Below are positions 8,584-16,378 of a stretch of DNA of 64,000 bases, piece by piece; position 1 is the first letter of the stretch; the number at the start of each line of letters is the position of its first letter. Source of the DNA: Marinobacter sp. LA51. GTDB taxonomy: Bacteria > Pseudomonadota > Gammaproteobacteria > Pseudomonadales > Oleiphilaceae. The notes beneath the pieces were generated by a model. It was given only the letters and a program-made list of their open reading frames with translations. It did not search any database and had not been told where the DNA came from. The DNA lies in assembly GCF_030297175.1 (NCBI RefSeq), contig NZ_AP028070.1, positions 1,922,001-1,986,000 of the forward strand, written 5' to 3'. Position numbers and translations under genes: made by a program.

Positions 8584-9845
8584 ATACTTCAGTACAGGCC
8601 ACCGAAGAGCGGAAAACCACTAAGCCATTGGTTAGCCGAATCGCCAGAAACCTGGTCGTACAACAGCTCAATCGGCTTGAAGATGGCCTGCTGACTGTTC
8701 GGGAATCCGGCTATGAGGATCTCGTGTTCGGAGATGGCGATACCCGCCACCAACCCGCAGAACTGATCATTCATGATCACAGCACCTGGCGGGATCTTCT
8801 GACCGGCGGCAGCATTGGCGCGGCCGAGTCCTATGTGAGCGGCGACTGGTCGACGCCAGATCTGGTTGCCCTCCTGCGCTTCTTCACCCGCAATGTCGAT
8901 CGCATGAACGAATTCGAAGACCGGTACAGCTGGATCACCAAGCCTACCCTTAAGGGCCTGCACTGGCTCAACCGGAATACTCGGGAAGGCTCCAGGAAGA
9001 ACATCAGCGCCCACTACGATCTGGGCAACGACCTGTTCGAACGGTTCCTCGACCCCACCATGATGTACTCATCGGCAATTTACCCCTCCCCGGAAGCCAC
9101 CCTGGGCGAGGCGGCGGTTCATAAGCTGGACACCATTTGCCGTAAGCTGGATTTGCAGCCCGGTGACCGGGTCATCGAAATCGGCACGGGCTGGGGCGGG
9201 TTCGCGATTCATGCCGCCAAGTACTTCGGCTGTCAGGTGACCACCACCACCATTTCCCAAGAGCAGTTGGACTTGGCAAAGGCCCGGGTTGTGGAAGAAG
9301 GCCTGCAGGAGCAGATTACCCTGCTGTTTGACGATTACCGGGATCTGGAAGGCCAATTTGACAAACTGGTCTCGATTGAAATGATCGAAGCCGTTGGCCC
9401 CCAGTTCCTGGATAGCTACATTGCCCAGGTCAGTAGCTTATTGAAGCCGGACGGACTGGCACTGATTCAGGCCATCAACATGCCGGAACAGCGCTACGCG
9501 CGGGCGCTGTCCAACGTCGATTTTATCCAGCGTTTTATTTTCCCGGGCAGCTTTATACCCTCATTCGGCGCGATTTTTGAGTCCGTGCGCAACCAGAGCA
9601 ACCTGGTACTGACCCACGCCGAAGACATTGGTTTCCATTACGCGCGCACCCTGAACGACTGGTGTGTACGGTTCATGGCCCAATCCAATGAGCTGGACAG
9701 CGCCGGTTACGATCTGGCATTCCGGCGCCTGTGGCATTTCTACTTTGCCTACTGCGAGGCCGGCTTCAGCGAACGCGCCATCGGTGTGTCCCAAATCCTG
9801 CTGGCAAAGCCTGGCAACAAACGAGCGAACATTCTTAGCCTATGA
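8571..9845 (+). CDS. Cyclopropane-fatty-acyl-phospholipid synthase family SAM methyltransferase
   Basis: 424 residues. After an N-terminal lipid-facing region (about 1-140), the class I methyltransferase core shows the SAM motif VIEIGTGWGGF and the CFA-family signatures ISAHYDLGNDLF (about 144-155), MMYSSAIY and SIEMIEAVG. The family adds a methylene or methyl group from SAM to a double bond in membrane phospholipids. The operon context (desaturase, FAD oxidoreductase, DUF1365) differs from stand-alone cfa genes. It is closer to CfaA/UfaM-type methylases that make methyl-branched unsaturated or furan fatty acids, so I leave the symbol blank. The start lies inside DUF1365 with GGAAGGGT about 8 bp upstream. 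Confidence 0.92.
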   Translation: MENLNTSVQATEERKTTKPLVSRIARNLVVQQLNRLEDGLLTVRESGYEDLVFGDGDTRHQPAELIIHDHSTWRDLLTGGSIGAAESYVSGDWSTPDLVALLRFFTRNVDRMNEFEDRYSWITKPTLKGLHWLNRNTREGSRKNISAHYDLGNDLFERFLDPTMMYSSAIYPSPEATLGEAAVHKLDTICRKLDLQPGDRVIEIGTGWGGFAIHAAKYFGCQVTTTTISQEQLDLAKARVVEEGLQEQITLLFDDYRDLEGQFDKLVSIEMIEAVGPQFLDSYIAQVSSLLKPDGLALIQAINMPEQRYARALSNVDFIQRFIFPGSFIPSFGAIFESVRNQSNLVLTHAEDIGFHYARTLNDWCVRFMAQSNELDSAGYDLAFRRLWHFYFAYCEAGFSERAIGVSQILLAKPGNKRANILSL

Positions 9846-10363
9846 TCCGCTCCGAGACCGCCCGCAATGTCCTGAATTTTGTCATCTTCCAAACCGGCTG
9901 GCTGATCTGTGTCCTGTATCCGGGCCTGGCAGCGGCCGGGCTGGTGCTGGCATTTCTGGTGCTGCACTTTGTACTGGTCAGCCAAAAACGCATGAGCGAG
10001 CTTCAGTTCATTGGCCTGGGTACGGTCCTTGGGGCCGCGTTGGACTTGCTGTGGTTCCGTACCGGCATTCTGGCGAGCGTGGACGGTGAAGTGTTTTTGA
10101 CACCACCGTGGCTGGTGGCGATTTGGGCTATTTTTATGACCACCCTGAACCATTCCCTGAGCTGGATCGGCCGGAAAGCCTGGCTGCCCTTCGTGTTGGC
10201 ACCCATGGCAGGGCCGTTTGCCTACTGGTCCGCGGCCCAGCTCGGTGCGGTCACCTTACCCGCGCTGATTCCATCGCTGGTTGCTCTGGCGGTGGGCTGG
10301 CTAGTCGTGTTTCCACTGCTGCTATTCTTGAGAAACTCCCTGTACCCGGAGCTCCAGCCATGA
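9842..10363 (+). CDS. DUF2878 integral membrane protein
   Basis: 173 residues with four or five hydrophobic segments (roughly 13-45, 60-75, 85-105, 115-135 and 140-165). It fits DUF2878, small inner-membrane proteins that accompany CFA/DUF1365 clusters in Vibrio, Shewanella and relatives. It starts in the overlap with the methyltransferase stop (9842) and its own stop overlaps the next start (10360), so it is translationally embedded in the operon. The function is unknown; a role in presenting phospholipid substrates or transporting a product is only suggested by location. Confidence 0.8.
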   Translation: MIRSETARNVLNFVIFQTGWLICVLYPGLAAAGLVLAFLVLHFVLVSQKRMSELQFIGLGTVLGAALDLLWFRTGILASVDGEVFLTPPWLVAIWAIFMTTLNHSLSWIGRKAWLPFVLAPMAGPFAYWSAAQLGAVTLPALIPSLVALAVGWLVVFPLLLFLRNSLYPELQP

Positions 10364-11109
10364 ACACCCTCCCAATCAAGGCGCTGATCTGTTCGATGAT
10401 CATCACCCTGGCCGCCCTGCCTGTGCAGGCGGCCGACATGGAGTTCATCGGCACGGCAAAAACCGAAAACGGGGACATTCTCTATCAGGAGAAGCACAGG
10501 GTGTCTGGCTCTTGCCAGGAGGGGGTGTTCCGGCCCCAGGGCCATAAGATTGGGTACCACCGACCGGAAGCGGCGGAAACTTTCGCCTCAAAAAGCCTGA
10601 CCTACCCGGATTCGGTCATCCGCCCAACCGTCGAGTTTCTCCAACCTGATTTTAGCGAATCGCTATCGATTCAGTACCCCTCACCCGACACCTTGACCAT
10701 TGAGTGGCAAGATCCAGACGGAGAGCTTAAGAGCTATGATGTTGGCTACAATCAGGACGTTGTGGTAGACGGCGGTTTCGACACACTTGTGCGGCAGCAT
10801 TGGGGAGCACTAACCAATGGCGAATCGGTGGAGTTTCGTTTTTTGGCGCCGACACGAGGTGAACACTACGCGTTCATTCTTGAACCGGCGGAGAGCACCA
10901 GGGTAGTGTCTGATCACGTACTGCAAATCCGTCCCACCGGCATGGTGCTGCGTTTCCTGGTGGAGCCGATTATCCTGGGATACAACAGCGGCGGCGCCCT
11001 GACGGACTATTACGGTCTCACCAACATTCGAAAAAACCTCGACACCAACCACACCGCCCACATCCGTTATGCGGTCGCAAAATACCCGGATTGCGCACTC
11101 ACTCCCTAA
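10360..11109 (+). CDS. Secreted/periplasmic protein of unknown function, last gene of the lipid operon
   Basis: 249 residues from the ATG at 10360 (ATGA overlap with DUF2878). A clear Sec signal peptide spans 1-25 (hydrophobic ICSMIITLAALPV, then AQA-type QAAD cleavage). The mature part is beta-rich, with one early cysteine (SGSC) and one near the C-terminus (PDCALTP) that could form a disulfide. I do not recognise the family with confidence. The predicted export suggests that the operon acts across the inner membrane and periplasm. Its stop is followed by 80 bp before exonuclease III with no obvious terminator. Confidence 0.75.
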   Translation: MNTLPIKALICSMIITLAALPVQAADMEFIGTAKTENGDILYQEKHRVSGSCQEGVFRPQGHKIGYHRPEAAETFASKSLTYPDSVIRPTVEFLQPDFSESLSIQYPSPDTLTIEWQDPDGELKSYDVGYNQDVVVDGGFDTLVRQHWGALTNGESVEFRFLAPTRGEHYAFILEPAESTRVVSDHVLQIRPTGMVLRFLVEPIILGYNSGGALTDYYGLTNIRKNLDTNHTAHIRYAVAKYPDCALTP

Positions 11110-11189
11110 ACTGTCGCCTGAGCCAAGGAATACCCCGGCATTCAGTGTGTTAAACTCCGGACGGAACCAACGCCGGAGACCCAGTGCCC

Positions 11190-12002
11190 ATGATGTTCGT
11201 GTCGTTTAACGTCAACAGTATCCGCACTCGCCTGCACCAGCTTGAAGCGGTGATCGCGAGCCTGAACCCCGATTTTATCGGCCTTCAAGAGACCAAGGTT
11301 CGGGACGAGGAGTTTCCCGTGGAGGCCATCCGCGAGCTGGGCTACCACGTGCATTTCCATGGCCAGAAAACCCATTATGGCGTGGCCCTACTGTCCCGGA
11401 TGGAGCCTGACGAGGTCATCAAAGGCTATTCCTCAGACGGTGAAGACTCCCAACGGCGCCTGATCACTGGACGCTTCACCGTGAATGGTGAGCGCCTCAC
11501 CGTTATAAACGGCTACTTCCCCCAGGGCGAAAGCCGGGACCACCCGGTCAAGTTCCCGTCGAAAGAGAAGTTCTACGCCGACCTGATGGCTTTTCTGGAC
11601 GAGCTAAAACAGCAAGATGGCCACGTAGTGTTGATGGGTGACATGAACATCTCGCCAACCGACAAGGACATTGGAATCGGCGCTGACAACGCCAAGCGCT
11701 GGCTTAGAACTGGCAAGTGCAGCTTTCTGCCTGAAGAACGGGAGTGGCTGGGTCAGGTTGAGGCTCGTGGCTATACAGATGTGTTCAGGCACCTGCATCC
11801 GGATGAGGCTGACACCTTTAGCTGGTTTGATTACCGCAGCAAAGGCTTTGAGCGTGAACCTCGACGGGGGCTCCGCATCGACCTGATTATGGCCAGCGAT
11901 AGCTTGTTGCCCAAGGCAACAAAGGCTGGCGTATCCTATGACATCCGAGGAATGGAACGCCCCTCGGATCACTGCCCCATATGGGCAAGCATCGAACTCT
12001 AG
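11190..12002 (+). CDS. xthA: Exodeoxyribonuclease III
   Basis: About 270 residues, as in E. coli XthA (268). Diagnostic motifs of the exonuclease III/AP endonuclease family are present: FNVNSIRTR at the N-terminus, the metal-binding Glu in GLQETKV, GDMNISPTD, LRTGKCSFLPEEREW, TFSWFDYRS, and the catalytic SDHCPIW at the C-terminus. It cleaves at abasic sites and degrades 3' ends in base-excision repair. I use the ATG at 11190, aligning MMFVSFN with the family N-terminus. A GTG at 11184 (MPMMF) is also possible since GGAG lies 5 bp upstream of it and 11 bp from the ATG. Confidence 0.95.
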   Translation: MMFVSFNVNSIRTRLHQLEAVIASLNPDFIGLQETKVRDEEFPVEAIRELGYHVHFHGQKTHYGVALLSRMEPDEVIKGYSSDGEDSQRRLITGRFTVNGERLTVINGYFPQGESRDHPVKFPSKEKFYADLMAFLDELKQQDGHVVLMGDMNISPTDKDIGIGADNAKRWLRTGKCSFLPEEREWLGQVEARGYTDVFRHLHPDEADTFSWFDYRSKGFEREPRRGLRIDLIMASDSLLPKATKAGVSYDIRGMERPSDHCPIWASIEL

Positions 12003-12020
12003 GACCGGATTGTCCGCGAT

Positions 12021-12650
12021 ATGGCCAAAATAAAAACCCGCGATCGCATCCTCACCACTAGCCTGGCACTGTTCAACAGTGTCGGGGAGCCCAACGTGAC
12101 GACCCTGCTGATCTCCGACGAGATGGACATCAGTCCGGGCAACCTTTACTACCACTTCAAGAGTAAGGGGGACATCGTCGAGGAGTTGTTTGGTCATTTC
12201 GAGGAGGAAATGCTGGACCTGCTGGCAGTACCAGAGGACGTTGATATCAGCCTGGACCAGCAGAGCTTTTTCCTGCACCTGCTGTTCGAAGCTGTTGCTC
12301 GGTATCGTTTCATCTATCAGGATCTGGTCAATATCCTGTCCCGCTATGATCAGTTGCAGGTGCGCTTTAAACGACTTCTGAAAAAGAAAACCACTGCGTT
12401 CCGGGTGATCTGTGAAAGCTTTCGGCGTCAGGAGAAGATGGGCATTGAGGCTGAGCAACTTGACTCACTATGTGAGCAGCTGACCCTAACCGCTTGTTAC
12501 TGGGGAAGTTTCGACACCCTGTCCCACCTGGACAACAGGGATAAGGTGGATCCAGGCCGGGGCGTATACCAAATGATGCATTTGATCATTCCGTACCTGG
12601 CCCCAGACGAGCAGGCCCATGCCCGCCTGGCCAGTCGCGACTATCTATAG
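12021..12650 (+). CDS. TetR/AcrR-family transcriptional regulator
   Basis: 209 residues. The N-terminal helix-turn-helix is typical of TetR: RDRILTTSLALFNSVG then ISPGNLYYHFKSKGDIV (about 36-55). The C-terminal ligand or dimer domain (60-209) is helical with no recognisable ligand motif; it contains a run of aromatic and charged residues around 90-130. It lies 18 bp downstream of xthA on the same strand and could be its operon partner or independent. The target genes are unknown. The 3' end is unusual: the stop codon is the first of four in-frame TAG codons made by a hexamer repeat. Confidence 0.88.
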   Translation: MAKIKTRDRILTTSLALFNSVGEPNVTTLLISDEMDISPGNLYYHFKSKGDIVEELFGHFEEEMLDLLAVPEDVDISLDQQSFFLHLLFEAVARYRFIYQDLVNILSRYDQLQVRFKRLLKKKTTAFRVICESFRRQEKMGIEAEQLDSLCEQLTLTACYWGSFDTLSHLDNRDKVDPGRGVYQMMHLIIPYLAPDEQAHARLASRDYL

Positions 12651-12668
12651 CTTTAGCTATAGCTATAG
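12645..12668 (+). repeat. Four tandem CTATAG-type hexamers carrying four in-frame stop codons
   Basis: The units are CTATAG, CTTTAG, CTATAG and CTATAG. Read in the frame of the TetR gene they give Leu-stop four times, so the natural stop is backed up by three more. CTATAG is also self-complementary. This may be simple slippage; no function is claimed. Confidence 0.85.
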
Positions 12669-12689
12669 CCCAACCCTAAGCCCACTAAA

Positions 12690-13100
12690 TCACTCTTCCT
12701 CGTTGCGGTCGCCACGCAGGCGCTTCAATTCCGCCTCGAGTGCGGTAATGCGGTGTTCCAGCGCCTCAATTTCTTCACGACGGTGAATACCCAAGCGACG
12801 CAAAGCACCAGACACCCGCTCGTCGAACAGGGTCTCCAGTTTATCCCAGGTTCCTGTAGCGCGTTCGCGCACTCCGCCCACCCGGTCTTCCACCGTCTTG
12901 ATCTGCTTTTCTACGACACCGCGGGTTTTGTTCTCGAGCTGCTCGCCCTCTTGAACCAGGCGCTCAAAGAATTTACCGGTGTCTTCTTCGGCTTTGGTGT
13001 AAGCCCCGAGGCCGGCCAGCCAGATCTGGCGCGCAGAATCTTTGATCTTTGCGGCCAGTTGCGGATCGTTCTCCGGCTTTTTGTCGTTCTCGTCAGACAT
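12690..13100 (-). CDS. Phasin-family (polyhydroxyalkanoate granule-associated) protein
   Basis: 136 residues, acidic and almost entirely helical. The segment ARQIWLAGLGAYTKAEE (27-43) is the hallmark of PhaF/PhaI-type phasins, followed by a heptad-rich region and a C-terminal leucine-zipper-like helix (IEALEHRITALEAELKRL) likely to mediate oligomerisation. Phasins coat PHA granules and can act as chaperones. No PHA synthase lies in this window. It lacks the lysine/alanine-rich DNA-binding tail of PhaF, so it is closer to the short PhaI form. It is convergent with the TetR gene. Confidence 0.82.
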   Translation of the reverse strand: MSDENDKKPENDPQLAAKIKDSARQIWLAGLGAYTKAEEDTGKFFERLVQEGEQLENKTRGVVEKQIKTVEDRVGGVRERATGTWDKLETLFDERVSGALRRLGIHRREEIEALEHRITALEAELKRLRGDRNEEE

Positions 13101-13289
13101 GCTTAAACCTCAGGGGATAAAAAATTACGATGGACGCCCAGTATATTACACCCCGAACCCAATTTCAGTGCGCCTGGAAGCCGCGCCGGAACAGGCCGCA
13201 GTATAAACAGACATTCCATATGACAAAATGTTTTCAAATGAAACAGGCTGCGGCTTGAAGTGTTTAAAATATAGACAATACTTCCCTAT

Positions 13290-13381
13290 ACCGACGTCCC
13301 TGCTGACGCCGGTTTGTCTGGAAGTCTTTCATGGATACTACTCGCACGCCTCTGCCCGGCCCACACGCCGGGCTTTTTTTT
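13290..13381 (+). ncRNA. Candidate small RNA or attenuator leader upstream of the YeeE pair
   Basis: In the 345-bp gap between phasin and the first YeeE gene, no protein gene is visible, yet the plus strand has a full intrinsic terminator (13354-13381). About 80 nt earlier is a possible promoter (TTGAAG at 13255, AATACT at 13277, 16-bp spacer). The predicted transcript would begin with a hairpin at 13291-13312: CCG/CGG and CGTC/GACG arms, one mismatch, loop CCTGCT. This gives a roughly 90-nt RNA with 5' and 3' hairpins. It could be a free small RNA, or a leader whose terminator controls the downstream sulfur-transport genes. No known RNA family was recognised. Confidence 0.35.
13354..13381 (+). 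terminator. Intrinsic terminator with no upstream gene on its strand
   Basis: A perfect 7-bp stem GCCCGGC/GCCGGGC with a 6-nt loop (CCACAC) is followed directly by eight T. The nearest upstream plus-strand gene (TetR) ends about 700 bp away with a minus-strand gene between, so it should terminate an unannotated short transcript. Confidence 0.75.
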
Positions 13382-13445
13382 GCTAATATCTCCCGCCTTC
13401 ACACCTGATTTTCGAAAGTTATTTCTTACTCCCTGGAGACTCCCA

Positions 13446-13883
13446 ATGATCGAGGTTGCCTGGAGCGATTTTACGCCCTGGACGGCTCTGGCGGGCGGCC
13501 TGCTGATTGGCCTCGCTGCTGCCCTGTTCCTACTGCTGAATGGCCGAATTGCTGGTATTAGCGGCATTGTGGGCGGACTTCTCTCACCTTCTAGAGGCGA
13601 CATTGTCTGGCGGTTTGCCTTCATGGCCGGACTGATTGGTGCTCCGATAGCCTGGCTCATGGTGGCCGACCTACCGCCCATTGAGATCAATGCGGGTTAC
13701 CCCAGCCTTATCATTGCTGGCCTGTTGGTCGGCTTGGGCACCCGTTACGGCTCGGGCTGCACAAGCGGTCACGGCGTGTGTGGGCTTTCGCGCCTATCTC
13801 TTCGATCCCTGGCGGCAACGCTGAGCTTTATGGCGGCCGGTTTTATCACCGTTTACATCATTCGCCATCTACTCGGAGCCTGA
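13446..13883 (+). CDS. YeeE/YedE (DUF395) family membrane protein, first half of a two-part transporter
   Basis: 145 residues from ATG 13446, with GGAG 9 bp upstream. There are four hydrophobic segments. The conserved family features are GRIAGISGIVGG (about 33-44) and GTRYGSGCTSGHGVCGLSRLS (about 98-118), the cysteine-containing loop believed to handle thiosulfate or other reduced sulfur. Full-length YeeE proteins have two such halves; here they are two genes 4 bp apart, the PmpA/PmpB-like arrangement. It probably imports a sulfur compound passed to the DUF442 protein encoded next. Which compound cannot be told. Confidence 0.88.
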   Translation: MIEVAWSDFTPWTALAGGLLIGLAAALFLLLNGRIAGISGIVGGLLSPSRGDIVWRFAFMAGLIGAPIAWLMVADLPPIEINAGYPSLIIAGLLVGLGTRYGSGCTSGHGVCGLSRLSLRSLAATLSFMAAGFITVYIIRHLLGA

Positions 13884-13887
13884 CACC

Positions 13888-14313
13888 ATGAAATACAACC
13901 TCGCCTCGTTGTTCGCCGGGCTGATCTTCGGTTTAGGGCTGATTATTTCTGGCATGGCCAACCCGGAAAAAGTACTCGGATTCCTGGACATCGCCGGGCT
14001 TTGGGATCCATCTCTGGCCCTGGTTATGGCCGGCGCAATTATCGTCGGAGTTTTCGCGTTCGCTGTTGCGCGCCGACGGACGCTGTCTTTTCTCGGCTTT
14101 TCGATGAAAATCCCGACCAGCACCCACATCGACAAGCGTCTGATTATCGGCGGTCTCAGCTTTGGTATTGGTTGGGGAATAGCCGGCTTCTGCCCTGGAC
14201 CGGGACTGGTTGCTTTGGGCGCCGGTGAGATCAAAGCCGCGGTTTTTGTCGTATCCATGGTGGCAGGCATGGCGGTGTTTGAACTGATCGAACGACAGCG
14301 GGTAAAAACCTGA
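13888..14313 (+). CDS. YeeE/YedE (DUF395) family membrane protein, second half of a two-part transporter
   Basis: 141 residues with about four membrane segments. The motif FGLGLIISGMANPEKVLGFLD (14-34) and the cysteine loop GIGWGIAGFCPGPGL (about 91-105) match the second half of YeeE/YedE proteins. It starts 4 bp after the first-half gene and surely forms a complex with it. The pair is followed about 100 bp later by a DUF442 protein, a frequent neighbour in bacterial sulfide or thiosulfate metabolism. Confidence 0.88.
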   Translation: MKYNLASLFAGLIFGLGLIISGMANPEKVLGFLDIAGLWDPSLALVMAGAIIVGVFAFAVARRRTLSFLGFSMKIPTSTHIDKRLIIGGLSFGIGWGIAGFCPGPGLVALGAGEIKAAVFVVSMVAGMAVFELIERQRVKT

Positions 14314-14410
14314 TCAATTCTGCTAACTTGATACCCGACCGTTCTGACACCCACAGTGGTCTGTGCGATCATAGAGTTAGATCCAACAGCGTTTTCGGAG
14401 GCAGCAATCT

Positions 14411-14839
14411 ATGGATATCAGAAAGATCGATGACACCATCTCAGTGGCACCGCAAATCACTGCGAATGACGTCGCCGAGATCGCCAGGCTCGGTTACAAA
14501 ACACTGGTAGCCAATCGCCCAGATCAGGAAGAATTTGGCCAGCCGGCCATGGCCGACATTGAAGCAGCCGCACAGGAGCATGGGCTCAACTGGGTTTTTA
14601 TGCCGGTGGAATCCGGACACATTACCGATGATGACATCGACCAGTTCGCGCCGATGATCCGCGAGGCGGACAAGCCCGTATTGGCCTTTTGCCGATCGGG
14701 AACCCGGTGCACCGTGCTTTGGGCACTTAGCGCCGTGCGCGATTCGTCAGCCCAGGAGATTGTCTCCAAAGCCCGCAATGCTGGCTACGACATCAGTGGA
14801 CTGGCACCCCGTATGGCCCAGCAAGCCGGCCTGAAATAG
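14411..14839 (+). CDS. DUF442/TIGR01244 family protein (beta-lactamase-hydrolase-like, phosphatase fold)
   Basis: 142 residues. The fold is that of the dual-specificity-phosphatase-like DUF442 domain, with the P-loop CRSGTRC in place of the HCX5R motif (cysteine about residue 95). Such domains are fused to, or encoded beside, persulfide dioxygenases and rhodaneses. They are thought to take part in persulfide sulfur transfer rather than phosphate chemistry. The upstream YeeE pair supports a sulfur role. A purine-rich GGAGG stretch precedes the ATG by about 9 bp. No persulfide dioxygenase is visible nearby. Confidence 0.85.
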   Translation: MDIRKIDDTISVAPQITANDVAEIARLGYKTLVANRPDQEEFGQPAMADIEAAAQEHGLNWVFMPVESGHITDDDIDQFAPMIREADKPVLAFCRSGTRCTVLWALSAVRDSSAQEIVSKARNAGYDISGLAPRMAQQAGLK

Positions 14840-14879
14840 TCGGATCTGCCCCAGCCACACGACCAACCAGGAATTACCT

Positions 14880-15989
14880 ATGCAGTTCAAAGGTTCTGAG
14901 AGCTTCAGCCACAGTCAGCAGGAGCGGCTTGGCGTGCTTATTACTAATCTGGGCACCCCAGACGCACCGACTCCGTCCGCACTGAGGCGGTATCTGGCTG
15001 AATTCCTCTCAGATCCGCGCGTTGTTGAATTGCCCCGCCCGTTGTGGTGGCTAATTCTGCACGGTGTCATTCTGAGGATTCGGCCAAAGCGCAGTGCAAA
15101 GGCCTACGCCGGCGTATGGCAGCCAGAAGGCTCACCGCTGCTGACTCATACAGCAAAGCAGGCGGAAGGTATTCGGGAAGCACTGAGGCAGAAGTATGGC
15201 CCTAATGTAGTGGTGGGGTTTGCCATGCGCTACGGCAACCCGGCAATCTCCAAGGTTCTGGATGAAATGCAGCAACAGGGTGTGCGCAAGCTATTGGTGC
15301 TACCGCTATACCCCCAGTATTCGGCGTCAACCTCAGCTTCAACTTTTGATGCTGTTGCCAAGGATTTCGGCAAGCGCCGATGGCTGCCGGATTTCCGGTT
15401 TGTCTCGCACTACCCGGATTATCCGCCCTACATCGAAGCCATGGCGCGACACATTGAGACGCACTGGGCCAACCACGGTCGAAACGACAAGCTGGTCCTG
15501 TCCTATCATGGTGTGCCCCTGAAATACCTGTTGAAGGGCGACCCCTACCATTGCGAGTGCCATAAGACCTCACGCCTTCTCGCGGAGCGTCTCGGCTTGA
15601 GCAGTGAAGATTACCTCACCACTTTCCAGTCGCGATTTGGTCGGGAGGAGTGGCTAAAGCCCTATACCGATGAGACCCTGAAATCGCTTCCGGGTAAAGG
15701 CGTGCACTCAATCGACGTGTTCTGCCCGGGCTTCTCATCTGATTGCCTGGAAACCGTGGAAGAAATTGATGAAGAAAACCGTGAGTACTTCATGGAGAGC
15801 GGCGGCAAAGCCTTCAGCTATATTCCTGCACTGAATGCCACGCCAGGTCACATCGGGGCGCTGGTTCAGCTAATTGAGGAAAATCTGCAAGGCTGGCAAG
15901 TGCCAAAGAATGATGCTGACGAACTGCTAGAACGTCAGAGATTGGCGGACGAGCGCAAAGAAGCTACATTCCCCGGCCGAGACTTGTAA
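14880..15989 (+). CDS. hemH: Ferrochelatase
   Basis: 369 residues, longer than the 320 of E. coli because of a charged C-terminal extension (about 345-369). Family motifs are LGVLITNLGTPDAPTP near the N-terminus, YAGVWQPEGSPLL, LPLYPQYSASTSAS, the catalytic histidine in LVLSYHGVPLKYL, a cysteine-containing DPYHCECHKT segment, FQSRFGREEWLKPYTDE and the C-terminal FCPGFSSDCLETVEEI. It inserts Fe2+ into protoporphyrin IX as the last step of haem synthesis. It starts 40 bp after the DUF442 gene, so it may share its transcript. Confidence 0.95.
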   Translation: MQFKGSESFSHSQQERLGVLITNLGTPDAPTPSALRRYLAEFLSDPRVVELPRPLWWLILHGVILRIRPKRSAKAYAGVWQPEGSPLLTHTAKQAEGIREALRQKYGPNVVVGFAMRYGNPAISKVLDEMQQQGVRKLLVLPLYPQYSASTSASTFDAVAKDFGKRRWLPDFRFVSHYPDYPPYIEAMARHIETHWANHGRNDKLVLSYHGVPLKYLLKGDPYHCECHKTSRLLAERLGLSSEDYLTTFQSRFGREEWLKPYTDETLKSLPGKGVHSIDVFCPGFSSDCLETVEEIDEENREYFMESGGKAFSYIPALNATPGHIGALVQLIEENLQGWQVPKNDADELLERQRLADERKEATFPGRDL

Positions 15990-16143
15990 TCACAGGGGAG
16001 AACGTCAGCCGTACCGAGGCACAATTGCCAGCGACGTGCGGCAACGTTCGTGCTCAGCATGCGCAGCGATGCAGCCCGTGCTTCGACTGAACTTTTTTAA
16101 ATAGGGAAAGAAGAGCTTGAGGTATTCGAAGGGAGAGGAAAAA

Positions 16144-16234
16144 TGGCGGTGGGCCAGGGATTCGAACCCCGGGAAGGCTACTAACCTTCGGCGGTTTTCA
16201 AGACCGCTGCATTCAGCCACTCTGCCAGCCCACC
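16144..16234 (-). tRNA. tRNA-Ser (anticodon TGA)
   Basis: The reverse complement folds as a class II tRNA: acceptor stem GGTGGGC/GCCCACC, discriminator G, and the CCA end encoded (16144-16146). The anticodon loop CTTGAAA reads TGA, the extra arm is long and serine-like (GAAGGTTAGTAGCCTTC), and the T loop is GTTCGAATC. It stands alone in the gap between hemH and the Bax-inhibitor gene. The remaining bases of that gap (15990-16143) show no gene. No integrase or duplicated tRNA end suggests an inserted element. Confidence 0.95.
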
Positions 16235-16378
16235 GTTTTTTCCATTACTGCCTTGCGACAGCGGGGAGCATGATACCGGAATTGCCTGCGCTGTCAACGC
16301 CTCACCTGAATCCGGCTTAAATTTCCAACATTACCGGCATTTAATGAAATCCACGGAGCAGTTTCCTGTCGTAAACGA

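Noticed and set aside
13446-14313. A single YeeE gene broken by a frameshift
   Set aside because: Each half has its own start, and the two-gene form with a few bases between is common in this family, so it is a natural split.
16144-16234. tRNA-Ser as attachment site of an integrated element
   Set aside because: No integrase, no duplicated tRNA 3' end and only core genes on both sides.
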